Translations under genes and position numbers: made by a program
Assembly: GCA_033765245.1 (NCBI GenBank)
Contig: JANRIF010000056.1
Coordinates: 1 to 22,611, forward strand
From: GCA-002840015 sp033765245
Lineage (GTDB): Bacteria > Pseudomonadota > Gammaproteobacteria > Xanthomonadales > Xanthomonadaceae
Length of the DNA: 22,611 nt
Direction of reading: 5' to 3'
The notes under the pieces: generated by a model
Seen by the model: the letters and a program-made list of their open reading frames with translations, nothing else
The model's database searches: none
What the model was told of the DNA's origin: nothing
In this document: positions 6,720 to 13,970 of the stretch, piece by piece
Numbering within the stretch: position 1 is the first letter of the stretch
Layout: each line of letters opens with the position of its first letter

Positions 6720-8081
6720 ATGAGCGTGGAAATCATCAACCCGTGGAACGGGCACAGCGAGTACCGCTACGACTTCATGCCCGAGGCGCGCGTGGAGGCG
6801 CTGTTGGCGGCCTCCGCGAGCGGCTTCGCGCAGTGGTCGCAGCGCAGTCTGCAAGAGCGCGCCGAGGTGCTGGTGCGCGTTGCCGCGGGCTTGCGTGCGG
6901 CTCGCGAGCAACTGGCGGCGCTGATGGGCGCCGAGATGGGCAAGCTGCGCGGCGAGGGGCTGGCCGAGATCGAGAAATCCGCCGCCGCCTGCGAGTTCTA
7001 TGCGCAGCGCGCCGGCGACTACCTCACGGTCCAGCCGGTCGCCACCGAGGCGCGCCGCAGCTACATCGACTACCAGCCGATCGGCTGCGTGCTGGCGATC
7101 ATGCCGTGGAATTTCCCGGTGTGGCAGGTGTTCCGCTTCCTGGCGCCGGCGCTGATGGCCGGCAACGTGGCGCTGCTCAAGCATGCGATCACGGTGCCGC
7201 GCTGCGCCGATGCCATTGCCCAGATCGTGCATGCGGCGGGAGTGCCGGTGGGCACCTTCGGGGTGCTGCACATCGACAACGCGGCGACTGCGCGCGTGAT
7301 CGCCGACGACCGCATCGCCGCGGTCACCCTGACCGGCAGCGAACGCGCTGGCCGCTCGGTGGCGGCCAGTGCCGGCCAACACCTCAAGAAATGCGTGCTG
7401 GAGCTGGGTGGCAGCGACGCCTTCGTGGTGCTCGACGATGCCGATCTGGACGCGGCGGTGACGGTGGCGGCGAACTCGCGCTTCGGCAACGCCGGCCAGA
7501 CTTGCATCGCGGCGAAGCGTTTCATCGTGGTGGACGCGATCGCCGAGGCATTCACCGAACGTCTGGTGGCGGCCGCGCGCGAACGATTGGTCGGCGATCC
7601 TGCCGACCCTGCCACGCGCTTGGCGCCAATGGCGCGCGCCGATCTGCGCGACGCGCTGCATCGTCAGGTATCGGCCAGCGTCGCCGCCGGCGCGCGCCTG
7701 TTGGTCGGCGGAGAGCCGCAGGAAAATTACAGCGGCTATCCGGCCAGCGTGCTGACCGACGTGGGCCCGGGTATGCCGGCATACCGCGAGGAACTTTTTG
7801 GCCCGGTCGCCAGTATTCTCCGGGTACGCGATGATGCCGAGGCGGTGCGGGTAGCCAACGATACCCGCTTCGGACTCGGCGCCAGCGTATGGGGGCAGGA
7901 CCGCGCGCGCGCGGAAGCGGTGGCGCGGCAGTTGCAGGCAGGTGCGGTATTCGTCAACGCGCTGGTGCGCAGCGACGTAAGGCTACCGTTCGGAGGCACC
8001 AAGCAATCGGGCTTCGGGCGCGAGTTGGCCGAGCACGGGATTCGCGAGTTCGTCAACATCCGCACAATCTGGGTAGACTGA
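6720..8081 (+). CDS. sad: NAD(P)-dependent aldehyde dehydrogenase, succinate-semialdehyde (Sad/YneI) type
   Basis: This 453-residue cytoplasmic enzyme oxidises an aldehyde to an acid. The shorter length and the motif run IMPWNFPVWQV, LLKHA, TGSERAG, LELGGSD and GQTCIAAKR match E. coli Sad (YneI), a succinate-semialdehyde dehydrogenase used in putrescine breakdown. Catalytic residues are visible: Asn131, Lys154, Glu228 and nucleophile Cys262. GAGGAA six bases upstream sets the ATG at 6720. It lies 14 bases after potI, so it is probably the last catabolic gene of the polyamine unit. It could act on 4-aminobutanal, on succinate semialdehyde, or on both. A GABA aminotransferase, needed if it works only on the latter, is not in the window. 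Confidence 0.87.
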   Translation: MSVEIINPWNGHSEYRYDFMPEARVEALLAASASGFAQWSQRSLQERAEVLVRVAAGLRAAREQLAALMGAEMGKLRGEGLAEIEKSAAACEFYAQRAGDYLTVQPVATEARRSYIDYQPIGCVLAIMPWNFPVWQVFRFLAPALMAGNVALLKHAITVPRCADAIAQIVHAAGVPVGTFGVLHIDNAATARVIADDRIAAVTLTGSERAGRSVAASAGQHLKKCVLELGGSDAFVVLDDADLDAAVTVAANSRFGNAGQTCIAAKRFIVVDAIAEAFTERLVAAARERLVGDPADPATRLAPMARADLRDALHRQVSASVAAGARLLVGGEPQENYSGYPASVLTDVGPGMPAYREELFGPVASILRVRDDAEAVRVANDTRFGLGASVWGQDRARAEAVARQLQAGAVFVNALVRSDVRLPFGGTKQSGFGRELAEHGIREFVNIRTIWVD

Positions 8082-8185
8082 CACGCGAGGGGTGGATAAA
8101 CGGGCGGGGGAGCATGGCCACGGCCACGCCGTGGATGGCATTCCCGCACTCACATCAAGCAATGGAAAATTCTGGGGGTTTCACA

Positions 8186-8908
8186 ATGAAGAAGTTGATC
8201 AAGCTGGGTGCCATCGCGTCGCTGGTCATGGCGATGCCGGTGATGGCGCAGGATGCGGGCGAGAGCGCGTGGTCGTTCTCGGGCAACATCACGGGCGTCA
8301 GCGATTACGTGTTCCGCGGCGTCAGCCAGACCAGCGAGAACCCGGCCGCGCAGGGCGCGCTCAATGTCGGGCACTCCAGCGGTTTCTACGGGTACGTGTG
8401 GGGGTCCAATGTCGACTTCGATGTTGCCGGCGATGGCATCAGCGTCGAGGTCGATTACGGTCTGGGTTGGAACGGCGACGTCGGCGAGGGCATCAACCTC
8501 GACCTGTCGGCGGTGCGCTACACCTACCCGGGTTCCAACAGCGGCTTCGGCATCGACTACAACGAGTATCTCGCCAAGGTCACTGTCGCCGAGCATTACT
8601 ACGCGATGATCGGCTATGCCGACGACTACGCCAACACCAATGAGAGCGCCACCTACTATCAGGTCGGCACCGATTGGGACATCGGCGAGACCGGCGTCGC
8701 GCTGTCGCTGGCGGCGGGCCTCAACGATTTCGACAACGTTGCCGGCGATCGTTTCTGGGATTTCCAGGTCGGCTTCAGCAAGGACTTCGGGCCGGTCAAC
8801 CTGGGGCTGTCGTACATCGACACCGCGGGCTTCAGCGGTGCCTTCACCGGCCGGGACATCGCCAACGCCCGTGTGGTGCTGACCGCGTCGCTCGATTTCG
8901 ATCTGTAA
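8186..8908 (+). CDS. TorF-family putative outer membrane protein
   Basis: This 240-residue protein resembles the TIGR02001 (TorF, Gcw_chp) family of predicted outer membrane beta-barrels of unknown substrate. A lysine-rich start and hydrophobic core end in PVMA-Q, giving a probable signal peptide of about 21 residues. The mature protein begins with the family pattern WSFSGNITGVSDYVFRGVSQT and alternates polar and hydrophobic residues, as expected of amphipathic strands. It ends in ASLDFDL rather than the terminal aromatic residue of many porins. The chosen ATG at 8186 has a G-rich stretch (8174-8178) seven bases upstream. It follows the aldehyde dehydrogenase by about 100 bases on the same strand, so a role in outer membrane passage of polyamines or amino acids is possible but only inferred. 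Confidence 0.8.
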   Translation: MKKLIKLGAIASLVMAMPVMAQDAGESAWSFSGNITGVSDYVFRGVSQTSENPAAQGALNVGHSSGFYGYVWGSNVDFDVAGDGISVEVDYGLGWNGDVGEGINLDLSAVRYTYPGSNSGFGIDYNEYLAKVTVAEHYYAMIGYADDYANTNESATYYQVGTDWDIGETGVALSLAAGLNDFDNVAGDRFWDFQVGFSKDFGPVNLGLSYIDTAGFSGAFTGRDIANARVVLTASLDFDL

Positions 8909-8921
8909 ACCGCTCTGCACG

Positions 8922-8948
8922 GCACGGGGCCGAAGCTTGGCCCCGTGC
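8922..8948. terminator. Hairpin between convergent torF-like gene and pxpC
   Basis: A perfect 10-bp stem (8922-8931 with 8939-8948) closes a 7-base loop, midway between the stop codons of two converging genes (8908 and 8960). There is no T-run on either side. A bidirectional transcription-stop or 3'-end-protecting hairpin is plausible. Confidence 0.5.
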
Positions 8949-8959
8949 ACGTGTACGTC

Positions 8960-9907
8960 TCACCGCCGTAACGCCACTGCCAGCCGCGCGAGGCGTTGCG
9001 TCTGCGCACGGCGCAAGGTGAAGGCGGCATCTTCGTCCACCAAGGCAAAGCGGACCCGATCGCCCGGCCGGCATTGCGCCAGGCGCGGCAGATCCGCCTC
9101 GATCACGTGCGCCACCCGCGCGTAGCCGCCCACGGTCTGGGCATCGCAAAGCAGCACGATCGGCCGACCGTCCGGCGGCACCTGCACCGTGCCCGGCAGC
9201 ACCGGTTCGGAGCGCGCGTCCGCGGCAAAGCCCGTGGTCAACGCGGCGCCCAGCAGGCGCACGCCCTGGCGATTGCTCGCTGGCGCCACCGTCCATGCGG
9301 GTGCCGCAATCAAAGCCTCGCAGCCGCCCTGCGCCGAACCCGCCAGTACCCGCAAATTCGCATCCGGCGCAAACGTCAGGTCCGGGCTGGGGTCGAACCA
9401 AGCGTCCGCCTGCTGCAATGTCGCGCTGGGTGACTGCGTCGCGTCGCCCAACGGTAAGCGGTCGCCGGGGCGCAAGGCGCGGCCGCGATGGCCGCCGAAA
9501 CCGGCGCGCAGCTCGGTACTGCGGCTGCCCAGCACCGGCGCCACGGCGATGCCGCCGTCGATCGCCAGATACAGGCGCGCACCGCGCTGAGCGTTGCGCA
9601 GGCGCAGCGTCGCGCCGTCGGCGAGTACGATGCGCCGCCACGGCGCTACCGGAATTCCGTCGACGTCCGCCGCCATGTCGGCGCCGCACAGTGCGATGGT
9701 GGCGGCGCGCTCGAAACGCAGCGTCGGTCCGCGCAAGGTGGCCTCAAGCAATGCGGCATCGGGCGGGTTGCCGACCAGCAGATTCGCCACCGCCGCGCTG
9801 TAGGCGTCTGCGGCGCCGGCACAGCCCACCCCGAGGTGGCGCCATCCGTGGCGGCCGCGGTCCTGCACGGTGGTCAACAGACCGCCTTCGATCACCTCTA
9901 TGTGCAT
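8960..9907 (-). CDS. pxpC: 5-oxoprolinase subunit C (KipA / biotin-dependent carboxyltransferase-like)
   Basis: PxpC works with PxpB and PxpA in ATP-dependent opening of 5-oxoproline (pyroglutamate) to glutamate. This 315-residue protein has the family opening IEVIEGGLLTTVQDRGRHGWRHLGVGCAGAADAYS, the segment NLLVGNPPDAALLEATLRGP, and later YLAIDGGIAVAPVLGSRST and the C-terminal VGGYARVAHVIEADLPRLAQCRPGDRVRF. These are characteristic of the AHS2/KipA domain. The ATG at 9907 lies inside the end of pxpB, with a 10-base overlap, so the pair is coupled. It is the last gene of the minus-strand operon. No pxpA is present next to it. Confidence 0.9.
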   Translation of the reverse strand: MHIEVIEGGLLTTVQDRGRHGWRHLGVGCAGAADAYSAAVANLLVGNPPDAALLEATLRGPTLRFERAATIALCGADMAADVDGIPVAPWRRIVLADGATLRLRNAQRGARLYLAIDGGIAVAPVLGSRSTELRAGFGGHRGRALRPGDRLPLGDATQSPSATLQQADAWFDPSPDLTFAPDANLRVLAGSAQGGCEALIAAPAWTVAPASNRQGVRLLGAALTTGFAADARSEPVLPGTVQVPPDGRPIVLLCDAQTVGGYARVAHVIEADLPRLAQCRPGDRVRFALVDEDAAFTLRRAQTQRLARLAVALRR

Positions 9908-10602
9908 GGCGGTTCCGACAGCGCATTCAACGCGACGAAGCGCACCCGGTCGCCCGGTTGCAGCAGGCTGGGCGGGTCGCGCGTCGGGTCGAACAGGGTC
10001 AGTTCGGTACGCCCGATCAAGCGCCAGCCGCCGGGACTGGCCTGCGGATAGATGCCGGTCTGTTCGCCGGCGATGCCGACGCTGCCGGCCGGCACCTGCC
10101 GGCGCGGCGTGACCAGCCGTGGTGCGGCCAGTGTGGGGTCGAGACCGAGCAGATAGGCGAAGCCGGGCGCGAATCCGAGCATGGCGACCGTGTACCGGCC
10201 CGCACAATGGCGCTGAACATAACTTGCCGGATCGAGCCTGCAAGCGGCAGCCGTGGCCTCCAGGTCGGGTCCGTCCTGACCGCCATAGCGCACCGGCACC
10301 CGCACTTCGCGCCCCACGGGATCGGGCGCAGCGAAATCGGCGTCGAGTTCGCGTTCCGGCAAATGCGTCGCAATGAAGCGACGGGCGACGGTGAGCGTTG
10401 CCGCCGACGCGGCATCGGCACGCACGATCAGCGCCAGGCTGGCATAGGCGGGCACGCGATCTTCCAGCCATGCCGGTCGCTGCGCGTCGATGCTTCGCGC
10501 CAGCGCATGCACTGCGCGGTTGGCGCGCGCCAGATCCGCATCGTGGCGTCGCACCAGCAGGGCGCGCTCGCCCAGCGGTTCGACCGACCATGCGGCGTCC
10601 AT
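9898..10602 (-). CDS. pxpB: 5-oxoprolinase subunit B (KipI-like)
   Basis: This 234-residue protein matches the AHS1/KipI domain, the partner of PxpC in 5-oxoprolinase; in Bacillus the homologue KipI also inhibits a sporulation kinase. The signature is clear in the C-terminal half: MLGFAPGFAYLLGLDP (from 141), then TPRRQVPAGSVGIAGEQTGIYP and SPGGWRLIGRT. The C-terminus LQPGDRVRFVAL is also typical. I take the ATG at 10602; a TTG two codons earlier (10608) is possible, and neither has a strong Shine-Dalgarno. The preceding HIT gene ends only 10 bases before it, and its own end overlaps pxpC, so it is internal to an operon. Confidence 0.9.
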   Translation of the reverse strand: MDAAWSVEPLGERALLVRRHDADLARANRAVHALARSIDAQRPAWLEDRVPAYASLALIVRADAASAATLTVARRFIATHLPERELDADFAAPDPVGREVRVPVRYGGQDGPDLEATAAACRLDPASYVQRHCAGRYTVAMLGFAPGFAYLLGLDPTLAAPRLVTPRRQVPAGSVGIAGEQTGIYPQASPGGWRLIGRTELTLFDPTRDPPSLLQPGDRVRFVALNALSEPPCT

Positions 10603-10612
10603 CGGCAAGGGC

Positions 10613-11023
10613 TCAGCCCCTGAGCTGGCTCAGCAGCAAACGTATGCGCGCGGTCAACGCCTCGGGGCTGTACGGCTGCGCCTGCACGCGGCCCCACACC
10701 GGCGCCGGCCAGGCGGGATCGTCAACGTGGCGTGCCACCACGTGCACATGCAGTTGCGGCACCAGATTGCCCAGCGCCGCGACGTTGAGTTTGTCGGGCG
10801 TGAACAGCGCGCTCAACGTGGCACCCACCTCGGTCACGTCCTCGATCAACTGCGCGCGTTGCGCGGCGTCGAGATCGAACAACTCGCGCGCGCCGTCGAC
10901 CTGCGGAATCACGATCAGCCACGGGTAGTTGGCGTCGTCCATCAGGCGGATCTCGCACAGTGCGGTGCGTGTCACCGGATGGCTGTCGCTGGCCAGTTGC
11001 GGATCGAGCTGCCAGGCGTTCAT
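10613..11023 (-). CDS. HIT-family (histidine triad) protein
   Basis: This small cytoplasmic protein of 136 residues belongs to the histidine triad superfamily of nucleotide hydrolases and transferases. The family core appears as KLNVAALGNLVPQLHVHVVAR (from about 79), followed by DDPAWPAPVWG, which is common in proteobacterial HIT proteins of this length. Of the three triad positions, His92 and His94 are kept, while the third is Val. His94 corresponds to the usual nucleophile. Its ATG at 11023 overlaps the dienelactone hydrolase stop as ATGA, which supports the start and shows coupling. The substrate is unknown; dinucleoside polyphosphates or nucleoside phosphoramidates are the usual candidates. 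Confidence 0.85.
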   Translation of the reverse strand: MNAWQLDPQLASDSHPVTRTALCEIRLMDDANYPWLIVIPQVDGARELFDLDAAQRAQLIEDVTEVGATLSALFTPDKLNVAALGNLVPQLHVHVVARHVDDPAWPAPVWGRVQAQPYSPEALTARIRLLLSQLRG

Positions 11024-11679
11024 TTCAGCGTCCGTTCGAAGAAGGCGAGGGTGCGTGCCAGTGCGTCGGCGGAGGCGACGGCGTCGTAGTCGGCGCGTTG
11101 ATCGCAATTGAAGCCGTGTCCGGCCGGGTAGACGTGGAATGTGGCTTCGGGGTGCTGCTCGCGATGCAGCGCCACGTCCTCGGCGCTGATGATGGGGTCG
11201 TTCTCGCCGAACAGGAACATCATCGGCGCGCTCAGGCGCTCGTGCAGGAACGGCACCGTGCGGCCGCCGTAATAGCTCACCGCCGGCAGATTCAGGCGCG
11301 TATTGGCCAGATAGGCGATGGTGCCGCCCCAGCAGTAGCCGACCACGCCAACCTTGCCGACGTCCGACAGCGTGCGTTCGGCGGCGCGTACGTCAGCCAC
11401 CGCGCGATCGACGCCGAGCCGTTCCATCAGGTCGCGTCCGCGCGCGACGCCCTCGGGCGTGTACTCCAGCTCGACGTCGGGTTCGATGTGATCGAACAGC
11501 GCCGGCGCCAGCGCCACGAAACCATGCGCGGCGAAGCGTTCCACCACCTGACGGATGTGCGAGTTGACCCCGAAGATCTCCTGTACCACCACCAGCGCGC
11601 CCTTGGGCGGAATCGGCGGATCGGCGCGCCAGCCGCCGATGCGGCCGGATGGGGTTTCGATGGATACTGGATGGCCCAT
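11020..11679 (-). CDS. Dienelactone hydrolase family protein
   Basis: This 219-residue alpha/beta hydrolase resembles carboxymethylenebutenolidase. The expected catalytic set is visible: Cys116 in GYCWGG as nucleophile, Asp161 in GENDPII, and His188 in AGHGF, with the partner Glu34 in VVQEIFGVN. There is no signal peptide, so it is cytoplasmic. GGGAGA six bases upstream supports the ATG at 11679. It is the first gene of the minus-strand operon dienelactone hydrolase, HIT, pxpB, pxpC, and is divergent from rimO. Without other aromatic-degradation genes nearby, the true substrate is probably not chlorocatechol-derived dienelactone; a broad esterase or lactonase role is more likely. Confidence 0.88.
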   Translation of the reverse strand: MGHPVSIETPSGRIGGWRADPPIPPKGALVVVQEIFGVNSHIRQVVERFAAHGFVALAPALFDHIEPDVELEYTPEGVARGRDLMERLGVDRAVADVRAAERTLSDVGKVGVVGYCWGGTIAYLANTRLNLPAVSYYGGRTVPFLHERLSAPMMFLFGENDPIISAEDVALHREQHPEATFHVYPAGHGFNCDQRADYDAVASADALARTLAFFERTLK

Positions 11680-11745
11680 GGCGCGTCTCCCTGCGATTGC
11701 AACGGCAGTCTACGACCAATGCCGCGTGCCGGCACCCTCGGCGGT

Positions 11746-11768
11746 GAACCTCCGGGAACCTCTATAAT
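11746..11768 (+). promoter_or_regulatory. rimO promoter: TATAAT box with direct repeat immediately upstream
   Basis: A consensus -10 hexamer TATAAT lies at 11763-11768, 32 bases before the rimO ATG. No good -35 hexamer is present at the usual distance. Instead, two copies of GAACCTC sit at 11746-11752 and 11756-11762, one helical turn apart and abutting the -10 box. The divergent dienelactone hydrolase gene starts at 11679. Confidence 0.5.
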
Positions 11769-11800
11769 CGCCGCCCCGGTCAGCCGCAGCGATTTCCCTC

Positions 11801-13147
11801 ATGGCAGCACCCAATCCCAAGGTCGGCTTCGTCAGTCTCGGCTGCCCCAAGGCGCTGGTCGATTCCGAGCGCATCCTCACGCAACTGCGAGCCGAAGGCT
11901 ACGACATCGTGCCCAGCTACGATGCTGCCGACGTGGTGGTGGTGAACACCTGCGGCTTCATCGACTCGGCCGTGGCCGAATCGCTCGATGCCATCGGCGA
12001 GGCGCTGGCCGAGAACGGCAAGGTGATCGTCACCGGTTGCCTGGGCAAGCGCCCGGAACAGATCCGTGCCGCGCATCCGGACGTGCTGGCGATCAGCGGG
12101 CCGCAGGATTACGCCAGCGTGATGGGCGCCGTGCATGCTGCGTTGCCGCAGCGGCACGATCCGTTCGTCGACCTGCTGCCGCGCCGCGACGACGACGTCG
12201 GCATCAAGCTCACGCCCAAGCACTATGCCTATCTGAAGATTTCCGAGGGCTGCAACCACCGTTGCAGCTTCTGCATCATCCCGAGCATGCGCGGCGATCT
12301 GGTATCGCGGCCGATCGACGAGGTGCTGCGCGAGGCCGAGAAGCTGGCGCGCAACGGCGTCAAGGAACTGCTGGTGATCTCGCAGGACACCAGTGCCTAC
12401 GGCGTCGATCTCAAATACGCCGAGCGCGAGTGGCGCGGCAAGCCTTACCAGACCCGCATGAAAGCGCTGTGCGAAGGACTGTCCGAACTGGGCATCTGGA
12501 CCCGCCTGCACTACGTCTATCCGTATCCGCACGTCGACGACATCGTGCCGTTGATGGCGCAAGGCAAGGTGCTGCCGTACCTCGACATCCCGTTCCAGCA
12601 CGCCAGTCCGCGCATCCTCAAGCTGATGAAGCGCCCTGGCGCGGTGGACAAGATCGTCGAGCGCATTGCCAGTTGGCGCGACATCTGCCCCGACATCACG
12701 ATCCGCAGTACCTTCATCGTCGGCTTCCCCGGCGAGACGGAAGCCGAGTTCGAGGAGTTGCTGGATTTCATCGACGAGGTGGAACTCGATCGCGTCGGCG
12801 CGTTCGCCTACTCGCCGGTCGAGGGCGCTGCAGCCAACGCGCTACCCGATCCGGTGCCGGAGGAAGTGAAGCAGGACCGGCTGGCGCGCTTCATGGCCTT
12901 GCAGGCAGAAATCAGCGAGGAAAAACTCGCGCGCAAGGTCGGCTCGATGCAGCGGGTGCTGGTGGATCTGCTCGACGGCGAACTTGCCATCGCCCGTTCC
13001 ATGGCGGATGCGCCGGAGATCGACGGGCTGGTGCAGATCCAGGACGGCGCCGACGCCGGCCTCAAGCCCGGCGACTTCGTCGACGTGCGCATCATGGGCA
13101 GCGACGAACACGATCTGTATGCCTTGGTGAACGACGGCTCCGAGTGA
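11801..13147 (+). CDS. rimO: Ribosomal protein S12 methylthiotransferase
   Basis: RimO is a radical-SAM enzyme that adds a methylthio group to the conserved aspartate of ribosomal protein S12. The 448 residues show all three domains. The N-terminal MTTase domain has the auxiliary cluster cysteines Cys15 (SLGCPKALVDSE), Cys51 (NTCGFID) and Cys80 (GCLGKR). The radical SAM core has CNHRCSFC, with Cys151, Cys155 and Cys158. A C-terminal TRAM-like domain carries LVQIQDGADAGLKPGDFVDVRIMGSDEHDLYA. The SLGCPKALVDSE wording and DIPFQHASPRILKLMKRPG separate it from MiaB. Length matches E. coli RimO (about 440). It appears monocistronic, with its own promoter, and is followed by a T-run and heptamer repeats. 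Confidence 0.97.
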   Translation: MAAPNPKVGFVSLGCPKALVDSERILTQLRAEGYDIVPSYDAADVVVVNTCGFIDSAVAESLDAIGEALAENGKVIVTGCLGKRPEQIRAAHPDVLAISGPQDYASVMGAVHAALPQRHDPFVDLLPRRDDDVGIKLTPKHYAYLKISEGCNHRCSFCIIPSMRGDLVSRPIDEVLREAEKLARNGVKELLVISQDTSAYGVDLKYAEREWRGKPYQTRMKALCEGLSELGIWTRLHYVYPYPHVDDIVPLMAQGKVLPYLDIPFQHASPRILKLMKRPGAVDKIVERIASWRDICPDITIRSTFIVGFPGETEAEFEELLDFIDEVELDRVGAFAYSPVEGAAANALPDPVPEEVKQDRLARFMALQAEISEEKLARKVGSMQRVLVDLLDGELAIARSMADAPEIDGLVQIQDGADAGLKPGDFVDVRIMGSDEHDLYALVNDGSE

Positions 13148-13178
13148 TCGCGATAGCCGCCCGGATTCGCCGCCATCG

Positions 13179-13199
13179 AGCGCACCGCTACGCTTTTTT
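13179..13199 (+). terminator. Weak terminator candidate after rimO
   Basis: A 4-bp stem AGCG/CGCT (13179-13182 with 13191-13194) runs directly into six T residues (13194-13199), 32 bases after the rimO stop. The stem is short, so this is only a possible terminator. Confidence 0.25.
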
Positions 13200-13227
13200 G
13201 AGTCCCGAGTCCCGAGTCCCGAGTCCC
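13200..13227. repeat. Four tandem GAGTCCC heptamers
   Basis: Four exact copies of GAGTCCC lie between the convergent rimO and the minus-strand gene ending at 13236. This is the same unit, in reverse-complement orientation, as the array at 503-578, and it lies 12.6 kb away. It fills most of the 88-base spacer. Confidence 0.95.
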
Positions 13228-13235
13228 GACCCGCC

Positions 13236-13910
13236 CTACTCCGGCTTCAACCAGTTCTTCGCCAGCCGCATCGGGGGGATCGCGAGCGCCAGCGCTTCGG
13301 CGCTCCAGTCGCGCAATTTGCCGGGGGTCAGGCGCAGCGCTTCGGTGAGCGGAGCGGGCAGCCAATCGGCGCCGACGCGGCGCAGCTTGCACACGCCATC
13401 GGCGTAGCGTCCGGCAGCCCAGGTGGCCGACACCGCGCGTGCGGTGGCGGTGACCAGCGGCTCCAGCGGGCTGTAGCGCACCAGCGGAATCGCCAGGCGT
13501 GCCGGCAGCCAACTGCTGACCATCGCCTGCACTCCGGCGCGGGTCGCCAGTGGGGTCATCACCCCCTGCGATTGCGCCACCGCCAACACCGCATCCAGCT
13601 CCCAACGCGCTGGCTTGAGGCCGTGCAGGGCGTATATGTCGCGCACCAGTTTGGTCTGCACGCGATCGGATTGCAGCGAGGCTGAAGTGCGAAGCAAGGT
13701 GGCGGGGATGAATGGCTTGAGCAACGGCACCGCATCGAGCACGTAGTGCAGCGCGGCTCCGGCGCCGGCACGCACGGCCGCGGTGTGGATCAAGCGATCG
13801 GCGTTGAGATCGGCGGCGAGTGCGGGTGCGGTGGGCGCGGTTGCGACTGCAGCGGTCGCGCGTTTGCGGGCGGGTCGCTTGCTGCGCGGGCGGGAGCGTT
13901 GCTCACTCAT
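13236..13910 (-). CDS. Uncharacterised protein with basic N-terminus
   Basis: I do not firmly recognise this 224-residue protein. Residues 1-20 are rich in Arg and Lys, followed by an Ala/Thr/Pro linker to about 35. The remainder looks largely helical, with amphipathic and moderately hydrophobic segments (HYVLDAVPLLKPFIPATLL, LVRDIYALHGLKPARWELDAVLAVA, PLVTATARAVSATWAAGRYADGVCKLRR). The pattern of a QTKLVRDIYALHG-like helix followed by an AAGRYADG-like helix vaguely recalls DUF697-type membrane-associated proteins, but this is a guess. There is no signal peptide. I chose the ATG at 13910; a GTG two codons upstream (13916) is also possible. It is divergent from mtnA, 60 bases away, and convergent with rimO. 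Confidence 0.65.
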   Translation of the reverse strand: MSEQRSRPRSKRPARKRATAAVATAPTAPALAADLNADRLIHTAAVRAGAGAALHYVLDAVPLLKPFIPATLLRTSASLQSDRVQTKLVRDIYALHGLKPARWELDAVLAVAQSQGVMTPLATRAGVQAMVSSWLPARLAIPLVRYSPLEPLVTATARAVSATWAAGRYADGVCKLRRVGADWLPAPLTEALRLTPGKLRDWSAEALALAIPPMRLAKNWLKPE

Positions 13911-13936
13911 GGTCACAGCATAGCCGCAGTTGCAGG

Positions 13937-13942
13937 TAAAAT
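13937..13942 (+). promoter_or_regulatory. Putative -10 box of mtnA
   Basis: TAAAAT at 13937-13942 would place the transcript start near 13949, about 22 bases before the preferred mtnA ATG at 13971. It overlaps an alternative in-frame ATG at 13941, which argues against that start. No clear -35 hexamer is visible. Confidence 0.35.
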
Positions 13943-13970
13943 GCGCCTCTCTCCTTGCACCGCGGCCCTC

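Noticed and set aside
8118..8134. Terminator between the aldehyde dehydrogenase and the TorF-like gene
   Set aside because: Only a 6-bp CCACGG/CCGTGG stem is visible, with no T-run, so it is too weak to list as a feature.
8960..10591. Single 543-residue protein covering pxpC and the region of pxpB
   Set aside because: Only its last 315 residues are PxpC. The upstream part is an out-of-frame reading of pxpB, which has its own complete and conserved frame.
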